DNA of 64,000 nt, taken from Streptomyces sp. PTY087I2 (GTDB taxonomy: Bacteria; Actinomycetota; Actinomycetes; Streptomycetales; Streptomycetaceae). A program made the translations under genes and the position numbers. The notes beneath the pieces are model-generated. The model worked only from the letters and a program-made list of their open reading frames with translations. It was not told the DNA's origin and searched no databases. Below are positions 51,643 through 59,686 of the stretch, piece by piece; positions within the stretch are counted from its first letter, which is position 1; each line of letters starts with the position of its first letter. The stretch lies in the NCBI RefSeq assembly GCF_001687325.1, contig NZ_LZRD01000003.1, forward strand, positions 124,001 through 188,000, written 5' to 3'.

Positions 51643-52701
51643 TCAGGACGCGGGGTGGACGACCTTCGTGTCCGTCTTGCCGTCGACGGCGGCGGCCAGC
51701 ATCGGGACCAGGCGGTCGACGGTGTACGGGAGGCTCAGCGGGCTCACGAAGGAGACGGCGCTGCCGAAGTGGCTGCTCTCCTTCACCATGACCTCGCGGC
51801 CCTCCTTGACGACGTCGAGCTTGCCGTACAGCGGGTCGGCGTGGAGCTTCTTGGTGTCCTTCGCCGGGTCGGTGACGATCCAGACGACGGCGTCGGTGTC
51901 GAGGAGGTCGGTGCGCTCCTTGCTGATGTTCGCGCCGAACGCGTCGCCGACGACCGTGCTCAGGCCGGCGGGGAGCTGGAAGCCGAGGCCGTTGAGGAGC
52001 CGGGAGCGGTTGTCCTGGGGGCCGTAGACATACATGCCCTCGTACGGGGTGGCCACGACGGCGCTCCTGCCCTTGAACTCGGGGTGCGCGGCGGCGGCGT
52101 CGGTGATGTGCTTCTCGGTCTTCGCGACCAGGGCCTTCGCCTCGTCGCTCCTGCCGAGGGCCTTGCCGACCTGCTCGGTCTGGTCCTGCCAGGAGATGGA
52201 CCAGTCCGGGCCGTCCTTGGGCTGGGCGACGACCGGGGCGATCTTGGAGAGGGTGCGGTACTGGTCCTTGGTGAGGCCCGAGTAGAGCGCGAGGATCAGG
52301 TCGGGGCGCAGGGAGGCGATCTTCTCGACCTGCGGGCCGGTGCCGTCGTCGTGCAGGACGGTGGGCCGCGCCTTGTCGCCGAGCGCCTTCTCGGCCCAGG
52401 GGCCGATCGCGCCCTTGAACTCGCCGAGCCACTCGGTGGTGCCGACCGGGACCTTGCCGAGGGCGAGCACGGCGTCCTGGTCGGAGAGGCCGACGGTGAC
52501 GATGCGCTGCGGCTCGGACTTCAGGGTGGTCTCGCCGTACTTGTGGTCGAGGGTGACCGGGTAGGCGCCCTTCGGCGCGCTGTCGGCGGGCGGCGCGGCG
52601 GCGTCGTCGCTCTCGTCGGGTCCGCAGGCCGCGGCTCCGAACAGCAGCAGGGCGGACGCGGCCACGGCGGTCAGCCGGGTGCGCTGGATCATGCGGAACA
52701 T
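51643..52701 (-). CDS. Iron-siderophore ABC transporter substrate-binding lipoprotein
   Basis: A 352-residue FecB/FepB-type lipoprotein. The lipobox is LFGAAACGPD, with Cys near residue 26. The mature protein has EPQRIVTVGLSDQDAVLALGKVPVGTTEWLGEF, LRPDLILALYSGLTKDQYRTLSKIAPVV and WIVTDPAKDTKKLHAD, typical of periplasmic-binding TroA-fold iron receptors. It should capture a ferric siderophore outside the cell; the ligand is unknown. No siderophore synthesis gene is near, so it may use a xenosiderophore or one made elsewhere in the genome. Confidence 0.92.
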   Translation of the reverse strand: MFRMIQRTRLTAVAASALLLFGAAACGPDESDDAAAPPADSAPKGAYPVTLDHKYGETTLKSEPQRIVTVGLSDQDAVLALGKVPVGTTEWLGEFKGAIGPWAEKALGDKARPTVLHDDGTGPQVEKIASLRPDLILALYSGLTKDQYRTLSKIAPVVAQPKDGPDWSISWQDQTEQVGKALGRSDEAKALVAKTEKHITDAAAAHPEFKGRSAVVATPYEGMYVYGPQDNRSRLLNGLGFQLPAGLSTVVGDAFGANISKERTDLLDTDAVVWIVTDPAKDTKKLHADPLYGKLDVVKEGREVMVKESSHFGSAVSFVSPLSLPYTVDRLVPMLAAAVDGKTDTKVVHPAS

Positions 52702-52769
52702 GACGGTTTCCTTCGGGAGGGTGGCGTACGCCGGGGACGGGGGCGGAGGTGCCGTGGGGGTGCGTGGGG

Positions 52770-54614
52770 TCAGGGGTGCGGTGCGGTGGTGGCCCGGCTG
52801 CCGGACCAGGCGCGCCAGAGGGCGGCGTACGGGCCGTCCGCGTCGCGCAGTTCGTCGTGCGGGCCGCTCTCGACGACGCGGCCGGCCTCCAGTACGACGA
52901 CCCGGTCGGCGGCGACGGCCTGGGTGAGGCGGTGGGCGACGACCAGGGCGGTGCGGCCGGCGAGGGCGGCCTCGGCGGAGCGTTCCAGGACCCGGGCGCC
53001 CGCGCTGCCCGCCTCGGCGGTGGCCTCGTCGAGGACGGCGAGGGCGGGGTCGGCCAGGACGAGCCGGGCGAGGGCCAGTTGCTGGGCGCGGGCCGGGTCG
53101 AGGCGGTGGCCGCCTTCCCCCACGACGGTGGCGAGCCCGTCGGGCAGCGCCTCGGCCCAGTCCAGGGCGTGCACGGCGGACAGGGCGTCACGCAGGTCGG
53201 CGTCGGTGGCGTCGGGGCGGGCGAGCCGGAGGTCGTCGGCGAGGGTGCCGGTGAACACATGGACCTCCTGGGTGACCAGGACGACCGGGTGCTCCCCCGC
53301 GCCCGCCGGTGCGGTGACCGTGCCCGCGGTGGGCTGCTGGACGCCCGCGACGATCCGGGCGAGGGTCGACTTCCCGGCCCCGCTGGTCCCGACGAGCGCG
53401 ACGTGTTCGCCGGGCTCCAGGGTGAGGGAGACGTCGTGCAGCACGGGGCGGCCGGGCCCGTAGGCGTGGCTGACGGCGTGGACGGTGACGGCGGCTTGCG
53501 AAGAAGCGATGCGCTGACGCGGTACGGAGGCGGGCGCGGTCTTTCCGGCGGGCGCGGCCTTCCCGGCGGCCGGCTGCGACGGCCGCTCCGGCTGCTCCGC
53601 CAGGTCGGTCACGCCGACCAGCCGGGCCAGTCCGGCCGCCGCCGACTGGGCGTCGTCGAGCAGCACCAGGGCGGCGTTGACGGGTCCGAAGAGGCTGTGG
53701 AAGTAGAGAGCGGCGGCGGTGGCCGTACCGATCGACACCGCGCCGTCGCGGACCAGCCAGAATCCGGCGATGAGGACGGCGGCCAGGCCGATGTACTCGG
53801 CGATGTGCAGCCGCCCGTAGAAGCCGAGGACCAGGTTGACGCTGCGCATGGTGAGGTCGACGGCCTTGCGCGAGCGTCCGGCGCTGCGCTCGGTGTGCTG
53901 CTCCTCCAGCCGGTGTCCGCGTACGGTCACGGCCCCGCCGATGGTCTCCAGGAGCTGTTGCTGCTGGGCCCCGTTGGCGACCCGCTGGTCGGCGTACAGG
54001 GTGAGGGCGCGGCGTACGTACCAGCGGGCGGTGAGCAGTTGGACGGGGACGGCGAGGAGCGCGGCGAGCAGGAACCGTACGTCGAGCAGGGCCAGCGCGC
54101 CGAGGGTGAGGAGGATCGCGAGGACGGAGCGGGCCATCTCGGGCAGCGCGGAGCGGACGGCCTCGGCGACCCGGGCGACATCGCCGGTGACGCGGGCGGT
54201 GAGGTCTCCGGCCCCGGCGCGTTCCAGCCGGTCGGCGGGGAGGTTCAGGGCGCGTTCGACGAACCGCTCGCGCAGCCGGGCCAGTACGGTCTCGCCGAGC
54301 CGGGCGATCCGGGTCAGCCCGAGCGTCGTGGTGAGGCCCTGGACGACGGCGACCGCGACGAGGAGGACGACCGGGAGGGTCAGGTCCCCGGCGGGGCGGC
54401 CGTCGGCGACGATGTCGACGATCCGGCCCAGCAGCGGCTGGACGAGGAGGCCGACGGCGGTGGCCGCGACCAGGACGCCGATGCCGGTCAGGGCGAGGCC
54501 CCGGTCGGGGCGGATCAGGGTGCGCAGGGCGGCCCGGGTGCGGGCGGGGGTGGCGACGGGGAGCAGTTCGGCGCTGTCGTCGGCCGTGGGCGAGGAGGGC
54601 GAGGGGCTGGTCAT
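52770..54614 (-). CDS. ABC transporter half-molecule, permease-ATPase with degenerate signature
   Basis: A 614-residue half transporter with a six-helix membrane domain (about 40-330) and a C-terminal ATPase. Walker A is intact (GTSGAGKST, about 406-414) and Walker B has the catalytic Glu (LAVLDEATAEAG, about 520-531). The signature is replaced by LDPARAQQ (about 503-510). This complements the partner at 54611-56320, which has a good signature but a broken Walker A. The start overlaps the partner stop by four bases. It sits in the siderophore operon, resembling IrtAB-type heterodimers that move or process siderophores. Confidence 0.88.
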   Translation of the reverse strand: MTSPSPSSPTADDSAELLPVATPARTRAALRTLIRPDRGLALTGIGVLVAATAVGLLVQPLLGRIVDIVADGRPAGDLTLPVVLLVAVAVVQGLTTTLGLTRIARLGETVLARLRERFVERALNLPADRLERAGAGDLTARVTGDVARVAEAVRSALPEMARSVLAILLTLGALALLDVRFLLAALLAVPVQLLTARWYVRRALTLYADQRVANGAQQQQLLETIGGAVTVRGHRLEEQHTERSAGRSRKAVDLTMRSVNLVLGFYGRLHIAEYIGLAAVLIAGFWLVRDGAVSIGTATAAALYFHSLFGPVNAALVLLDDAQSAAAGLARLVGVTDLAEQPERPSQPAAGKAAPAGKTAPASVPRQRIASSQAAVTVHAVSHAYGPGRPVLHDVSLTLEPGEHVALVGTSGAGKSTLARIVAGVQQPTAGTVTAPAGAGEHPVVLVTQEVHVFTGTLADDLRLARPDATDADLRDALSAVHALDWAEALPDGLATVVGEGGHRLDPARAQQLALARLVLADPALAVLDEATAEAGSAGARVLERSAEAALAGRTALVVAHRLTQAVAADRVVVLEAGRVVESGPHDELRDADGPYAALWRAWSGSRATTAPHP

Positions 54615-56320
54615 GTGAGCACCGCCGTGCGGTAGACGGGATGGTCGCGTACGAGGTCCTCGTGCGGGGCCTCGGCGGTGATCGTGCCGCCGTCGACGAG
54701 GACGACGCGGTCGGTGGCGGCGAGCAGAGCGGGGCTGCTGGTGACCAGGACGGTGGTGCGGCCGGTGCGGGCGGCCCGGATACCGGCGGCGATCCGGGCC
54801 TCGGTCGCGGCGTCGACCGCGGTGGTCGGGTCGTGGACGACGAGGACGCCGCGGTCGGCGGCGAGGGCGCGGGCCAGGGCGACGCGCTGGCGCTGGCCGC
54901 CGGAGAGCGAGCTGCCGCGCTCGCCGATGCGGCCGCCGGTGCCGCCGGGCAGCGCGGAGGCCACCTCGTCGACGGCGGCGGCGTCCATCGCGGCGCGCGG
55001 GTCGGCCCCGGCGGGGGCGGCGGCGGTGACGTTCTCCAGGAGGGTGCCGTCGAAGAGCTGGGCGTCGTGCTCGGCGACGAGCAGCGCGGAGCGCAGGGCG
55101 GCGGGGGCCAGTTCGGTGAGGGGGACGCCGTCGAGTTCGACGCTTCCCCGCTCCGGGTCGCAGCGGCGGGCCAGGCAGTGCAGCAGGGTGGCGGCGTCGG
55201 CCGGGTCGGTGACGACGACGCCGAGGTGTTCGCCGGGGCGGACGGTCAGGTCGAGGGCGTCGAGTCCGGCGTGGCCGAGGCCGTTCAGGCGCAGTTCGCC
55301 GCAGGCGTCGGCGGTTGGTTCGGCGGTGCCGCCAGTGGTCTCGCCCGGGGCGGCCAGTACGTCGGCGATGCGGGCGGCGGAGGCGCGGCCCTTGGCCAGT
55401 TCGGCGCCGACCCAGGCCAGCACGCTGATCGGGCCCGGCAGGAAGAGCGCGAGGCCGACGGCGGAGACGAGGGCGCCGAGGCCGATGGAGCCGCTGAGGA
55501 CCAGGCGGCCGCCGACGAGGGCGACGAGCGCGATGAACGAGCCGGTCAGCGTGAGCATCAGGCCGGTCTGGAGGGCGGCGGCGCGGGCGGCGCGCACATT
55601 GGCCTCGCGGGAGGCCTGGCTGGTGGCGCGGTAGCGGTCGACGGCGGCGCGCTCGGCCCGCAGCCCCTTGAGGACGCGGACCCCGGCGACCAAGTCGGCG
55701 GCCACCCCGGAGGCATGCGCGGCCTGTTCCTGTTCGGCCTCGCTGCGGTGTTCCAGGGGGCGGGCCAGGAAGTGGCCGAGCGCCATCAGGACCGGGGCGC
55801 CGACCAGGACGAGGAGCCCGAGGGGCAGGGAGGCGCGGAGCAGGAGCACCGCGCCCGCGACGACTCCGACGACGGCGGCGATGCCGAGGGTCAGGGCCAT
55901 GTTGACGGCTCCGACCCGGCGGGCGTCCTCGGTGGCCACGTTCACCAGCGCGCCGGGCGGCCGGCCGGCCTCCGCGCCGCCGTGCGGGGCGAGGACCCGG
56001 CGTACGACGTCGAGGCGCAGCTGGTGGGCGGCCTGTTCGGCGGCGCGTTCACCGGCGCGGGCACCGAAGCGGAAGCCGAAGGAGAGCAGGGTGTAGACGA
56101 CGGCGAGGACCACCAGCCAGATCGCCAGCGCTCCCCCGTCGGGGCGTACCACGGCACGGTCGACGATCAGCCCGATGAGGACGGGGACGAGCGCCTCGCC
56201 GATCTGATGGCAGGCGCCCAGGACGGATCCCACGGCGACGTCCCGACGCTGTCCCGCGACAGCCCGGCGTATGACGCCGCGCCCGGCGCTGTCAGCCCCC
56301 ACTCTTCTGCTCCTCAGCAT
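54611..56320 (-). CDS. ABC transporter half-molecule, permease-ATPase with degenerate Walker A
   Basis: A 569-residue half transporter, the first gene of the iron-linked operon. The membrane domain spans about 25-300. In the ATPase the Walker A position reads VVVTDPADAATLL (about 362-376), without GxxGxGKST. The signature LSGGQRQRVALARAL (about 470-484) is intact. Walker B is VLVVHDPTTAVD, with His and Asp at the usual Asp-Glu positions. It should bind but not hydrolyse ATP at its own site, forming the competent site with the partner half. The ATG at 56320 is used; GTG 56326 and TTG 56368 are alternatives. An iron box lies about 50 bases upstream. Confidence 0.85.
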   Translation of the reverse strand: MLRSRRVGADSAGRGVIRRAVAGQRRDVAVGSVLGACHQIGEALVPVLIGLIVDRAVVRPDGGALAIWLVVLAVVYTLLSFGFRFGARAGERAAEQAAHQLRLDVVRRVLAPHGGAEAGRPPGALVNVATEDARRVGAVNMALTLGIAAVVGVVAGAVLLLRASLPLGLLVLVGAPVLMALGHFLARPLEHRSEAEQEQAAHASGVAADLVAGVRVLKGLRAERAAVDRYRATSQASREANVRAARAAALQTGLMLTLTGSFIALVALVGGRLVLSGSIGLGALVSAVGLALFLPGPISVLAWVGAELAKGRASAARIADVLAAPGETTGGTAEPTADACGELRLNGLGHAGLDALDLTVRPGEHLGVVVTDPADAATLLHCLARRCDPERGSVELDGVPLTELAPAALRSALLVAEHDAQLFDGTLLENVTAAAPAGADPRAAMDAAAVDEVASALPGGTGGRIGERGSSLSGGQRQRVALARALAADRGVLVVHDPTTAVDAATEARIAAGIRAARTGRTTVLVTSSPALLAATDRVVLVDGGTITAEAPHEDLVRDHPVYRTAVLT

Positions 56321-56370
56321 GTCCACAAACCGCGGAGGGGGGATTTCCGGCCACCTACCTCCAGCCAAAC

Positions 56371-56389
56371 GAAGGCAAGGCTAACTTGC
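56371..56389 (-). promoter_or_regulatory. IdeR/DmdR-like iron box
   Basis: The minus strand reads GCAAGTTAGCCTTGCCTTC, matching the iron-box consensus TTAGGTTAGGCTAACCTAA at about 11 of 19 positions including the central GTTAG. It lies just upstream of the first gene of the ABC/siderophore operon, where an iron repressor would block transcription when Fe2+ is plentiful. Confidence 0.6.
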
Positions 56390-56429
56390 TCGCCCCGCGG
56401 TGTGGACCCCCGGGGCGGCGGGCGACGGT

Positions 56430-56975
56430 TCAGTCGCGGGTCAGCTCCACGAGTTTCACCACGGTGTTCCAGTTACGGCTGGTGGCGACGAGGCCTTTGA
56501 CATGGCGGGGGCGGCTCAGCTCGACGGCCAGCTTGGAGCGGCCGAGGCCGTCGGGGGCGTACAGATACACACAGCGGTCGCCGAGCCGGAACTCCTCCGG
56601 CAGGAAGGCCTCCGCGTCCAGGTCCGCGAAGCGGCTCGCGTCCAGGGGCCGGTCGACGTAGGTGACGTGGAGCTGCTTGCCCTCCAGCTCGGCGGCGGGG
56701 AAGGGGCAGGCGTCGGCGACGGCCGCGAGATACGCGGCATCGCGGACGAGGCAGTCGACGGTGAACCCGAACCGCTCGTGCAGGGCCTGCTCCAGGGCTG
56801 CGGCGAGGGCCTGCTCGTCCTCGCTGTCGCTGCGGAAGACGGCGTTGCCGCTCTGGAGATGGGTGGCGATGCCGGTGTGGCCCAGTTCGGCGAGCACCTC
56901 GCGCAGTTCGGGCATCGGAACCCTCTTGGTACCGCCCACGTTGATCCCGCGCAGCAGCGCGGCGTACGTCGTCAT
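56430..56975 (-). CDS. DUF1697 family protein
   Basis: A 181-residue protein beginning MTTYAALLRGINVGGTKRVP, followed by MPELREVLAELGHTGIATHLQSGNAVF. This is the conserved N-terminal pattern of DUF1697, a family of soluble proteins with no known function. The C-terminal part has FLPEEFRLGDRCVYLYAPDGLGRSKL and ATSRNWNTVVKL, also typical. The start is ATG 56975, with a GTG two codons earlier. The MITE-like element begins 12 bases upstream of this start codon. Confidence 0.85.
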   Translation of the reverse strand: MTTYAALLRGINVGGTKRVPMPELREVLAELGHTGIATHLQSGNAVFRSDSEDEQALAAALEQALHERFGFTVDCLVRDAAYLAAVADACPFPAAELEGKQLHVTYVDRPLDASRFADLDAEAFLPEEFRLGDRCVYLYAPDGLGRSKLAVELSRPRHVKGLVATSRNWNTVVKLVELTRD

Positions 56976-56986
56976 GGCCACCCAGC

Positions 56987-57152
56987 CTAGGGGGTGTCTT
57001 GTCGATCAGGCCGGATCAGGGAGCGGGGTCTGGTGCCGTGCATCGCAAGGCGGAGGAGGGAGTCATGGCGGAGCCATGGCGAGTGACGACAACGCGGCGA
57101 GGTGCGGTGCCAGGGCACGCGAGCCCGGCATGATCGGCAAGACACCCCCTAG
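56987..57152. mobile_element. MITE-like element with terminal inverted repeats and CTAG ends
   Basis: A 166-base segment bounded by CTAG. After the left CTAG comes GGGGTGTCTTGTCGATCA, and the right end reads TGATCGGCAAGACACCCC then CTAG, so the 18-base terminal repeats match with one difference. The inside (about 120 bases) has no significant ORF or transposase. CTAG duplications are known for IS5-related elements, so this is probably a non-autonomous derivative mobilised in trans. It lies between the DUF1697 gene promoter side and the subtilase terminator. Confidence 0.75.
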
Positions 57153-57222
57153 AACCGTTCCCCGGACACGCCGCAGCCGCCGCGCCCCGTGGGGGAGAGC
57201 GCGGCGGCTGCTGTGCGGGTGG

Positions 57223-57258
57223 TGGCCGGGCGGCGGGGTGTGGGACCACCGCCGCCCG
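57223..57258 (-). terminator. Perfect 12-bp hairpin after the proteinase K-like gene
   Basis: GCCGGGCGGCGG at 57223-57234 pairs exactly with 57247-57258 around a 12-base loop, 23 bases after the peptidase stop on the minus strand. Confidence 0.7.
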
Positions 57259-57281
57259 GCGCCCGGCCGGAACCGGGGTGG

Positions 57282-58484
57282 TTACTCGACGACCTTGAGG
57301 AGCAGGTTCGCCGTGCCCTCGGTGGCGTTGCTGATGGCGTCCGGGGTGGCTCCCTCGGTGAGCGCCGTGGCGACGTCCTCCGGGGTGGCGTCCTGGTGGC
57401 CCGCCAGGTAGACGGCGGCCGCGCCGACGACGTGCGGGGTGGCCATGGACGTACCGGAGATGGTGTTGGTGCCGGTGTCGCTGTCGTTCCAGGTGGACGT
57501 GATGTCCGAGCCCGGGGCGTAGATGTCCACGATCGAGCCGTAGTTGGAGAACGAGGACTGCTCGTCGTCCTCCGTGGACGAGGCGACGGTGATCGCCTCG
57601 GGGACCCGGGCGGGCGAGCCCTGGCCGGCGTCGCTGGACTCGTTGCCGGCGGCCACGCCGAAGGTGATGCCCGCGGCGATGGCCTTCTGGACCGCCTCGT
57701 CGAGGGCCGGGTCGGCCCCGCCGCCGAGGCTCATGTTGGCGACGGACGGGCCCTTGGCGTTGGCGGCGACCCAGTCGATGCCGGCGATGACCTGCTCGGT
57801 GGTGCCCGAGCCGTTGTCGTCCAGGACGCGGACGGCCACGATGTTCGCCTTCTTGGCGACGCCGTGCGCGGCCCCGGCTATGGTGCCCGCCACGTGGGTG
57901 CCGTGCCCGTTGCCGTCGTCGGCGTCGTCGTCGTTGTCGACGGCGTCGAAGCCGGAGGTGGCGCGGCCCTCGAAGTCCTCGTGGGTGACGCGGACACCGG
58001 TGTCGATGACGTACGCGGTGACGCCCTCGCCGCCGGCGTCCGGGTAGGTGTAGGCGTTGTCGCCCGCGGTCTCGGTCTGGTCGATCCGGTCCAGACCCCA
58101 CGACGGCGGGTTCTCCTGGGTGGCGTCGATGCTGAACTTCTTGTTCTGCACCACCTTGGCGACGGCCGGGTCGGCGGCGAGGCGCTTGGCCTCGGTCTCC
58201 GAAAGGCCGCTGGCGGAGAAGCCGTTGATGCTGGAGGAGTAGTCGCGCTTGAGCTTGCCGCCGTACTCCTTGGCGAGCGCGGACTTGTCGGCCTTCTTCT
58301 CGTCCAGCAGGACGATGTAGCTGCCGGACACCGCGGTCGCGGCGTCCGTGCCGTAGACCGTGCCCATGGGGGCCGGCGAGGCTCCCGCGAACGAGGTTCC
58401 GAGAAGGGTGACTCCGGCGGCGGCCGCCACGGCGGTGATCGCGGCGGTGAGCTTGATGCGACGGGTGCGCTGGTGCTTGGCCAT
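57282..58484 (-). CDS. Secreted S8 family serine peptidase, proteinase K-like
   Basis: A 400-residue precursor. It has a signal peptide (about 1-35), an I9-type propeptide inhibitor (about 52-122, SYIVLLDEKKADKSALAKEYGG and SINGFSASGLSETEAKRLA), and a compact catalytic domain. The triad residues are Asp about 161 (VIDTGVRVTHEDF), His about 194 (GHGTHVAGT) and Ser about 346 (SGTSMATPHVVG). The protein ends soon after the domain, with no P or PKD domain. It degrades extracellular protein, perhaps in development. The ATG at 58484 is chosen because the basic signal start MAKHQRTRRIK follows. Confidence 0.93.
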   Translation of the reverse strand: MAKHQRTRRIKLTAAITAVAAAAGVTLLGTSFAGASPAPMGTVYGTDAATAVSGSYIVLLDEKKADKSALAKEYGGKLKRDYSSSINGFSASGLSETEAKRLAADPAVAKVVQNKKFSIDATQENPPSWGLDRIDQTETAGDNAYTYPDAGGEGVTAYVIDTGVRVTHEDFEGRATSGFDAVDNDDDADDGNGHGTHVAGTIAGAAHGVAKKANIVAVRVLDDNGSGTTEQVIAGIDWVAANAKGPSVANMSLGGGADPALDEAVQKAIAAGITFGVAAGNESSDAGQGSPARVPEAITVASSTEDDEQSSFSNYGSIVDIYAPGSDITSTWNDSDTGTNTISGTSMATPHVVGAAAVYLAGHQDATPEDVATALTEGATPDAISNATEGTANLLLKVVE

Positions 58485-59052
58485 GAAGAGGGTTCTCCTC
58501 GTCATTCTTTGTGGGGGGATTGGCCCTCGGCCGGAAGATCTCCGGGGGCTGGCTCGAAACCCTGACCGATTGACGAGCACAGATCAAGGCCTTCATGGAG
58601 GTGTGACTTGCTCAACAAGGTTTCGTAATAAGAAATCGGCCATGGCTGGTCACCACGGCCGTGGAGACCGGTCGGGCGGTTACCTCGCCCGGATCGGCGG
58701 GTCCGCGGCCACCCCGACAAGATCGCTCCGAGCCGTATACCGCCTGCTCAGAGCGGCACTTGAAGCGCCGGGCGCTCCCCGCCCGGCCGGCGCCCGCACC
58801 CCTCCCGAGCCCTCTGGGGCGGGAGTGACCATGCGTGAAGACATGTGAAGACCCGTGAAGGTGTGCGCAAGAGGGGTGAACGGCCGGTCCCGGGTGTGAA
58901 ATCGCGAGGGCGTGCGTGCAGATGCGCCGACCGGACCCGTCGCGATATCGGCTTCACAGAGCCGAAACAGAAGCGTCCCGCCCCGAGTTGCCGCAGGTGG
59001 CGGCGGTCGGGACGGGACGCAGAACGTCCGGATAGCAGTCAGACGGATCCGC
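58485..59052. other. Non-coding stretch with tandem 10-base repeats and a hairpin
   Basis: About 570 bases between the peptidase start and the glycosyltransferase remnant. No convincing gene is present. It should hold the peptidase promoter at its left end. Three tandem GTGAAG repeats occur at 58835-58864. A 14-bp imperfect hairpin (58973-58986 with 59007-59020, enclosing a second GCCGC/GCGGC stem) probably marks the old terminator of the decayed gene to the right. Confidence 0.5.
58835..58864 (-). repeat. Three tandem 10-base TTCAC repeats (operator-like)
   Basis: On the plus strand GTGAAGACAT, GTGAAGACCC and GTGAAGGTGT follow each other with a 10-base period. On the minus strand this gives repeated TTCAC units, with GTTCACCCC about 20 bases further upstream and GTCAC directly downstream. 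The TTCAC core resembles PhoP (PHO-box) repeat units, although those have an 11-base period. Confidence 0.55.
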
Positions 59053-59640
59053 TCAGCGCGACAGCGCAGGCTCGCGGCGTCCGCCTCCTCCATCGGCAGA
59101 TGCCGGGCCACTCCCGGCGACTGGAGCATGTCCGCGTCGCTTGAGGACGGCGAGCTGCGGCACCCAGGTGCGTACGTCCACATTGCCCGGTACGTCACCG
59201 AGTTCGGCGGGGTCGACGTGCGCGCCGATCCGGAGCACCACATACCGGCCTGGCAGGTCACCGAAGGCCTCGACGCATTCGCGGTAGAAGGCGGGCTGCT
59301 CGGTGAACGAGGAGCCGAGCGAGACCAGCAGCACCTTCTCGGCGTCGGCGGGCCGCTGCCACTCCCCCTGGTCGGCGCGGTCGCCCCGGCAGGCGCCGAC
59401 GAAGGTGTACATCTCGCGGTTCACCCGGTCCACGTTCGGCTGGAGCGCCTCGGGGATCAGGACGAGGCCGCGGCGCGGGCGGGCCACGAAGTCGTCGCTG
59501 GAGACATGGCCGAGGCCGTTCTCGGTGAGCCAGTCCGCGAAGCGCGCGTAGTACGCCTTGCCGCGCTCGGTCTGTTTCAACTCGGCGGTCATGGGCTCGC
59601 CGCGGCCCTCGTCACGCGGGGATTCCGGCATGCCGCCCAC
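59053..59640 (-). pseudogene. Decayed macrolide-type (MGT/OleD-like) glycosyltransferase fragment
   Basis: The frame matches the middle of MGT-family glycosyltransferases: [75 protein letters not shown] and [12 protein letters not shown]. About 180 N-terminal residues expected for the family are absent. After VLK the frame shifts, and [19 protein letters not shown], which belongs to the C-terminal half, continues in another frame. The UDP-sugar-binding segment (THAGxGGSQE-like) that should lie between is deleted. No complete product can be made; this is a remnant of a self-resistance or macrolide-inactivating gene. Confidence 0.75.
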
Positions 59641-59686
59641 CGCAAACGAGACGAGACGTGTCGTAAAACATCTTTCGATGCCGGAA

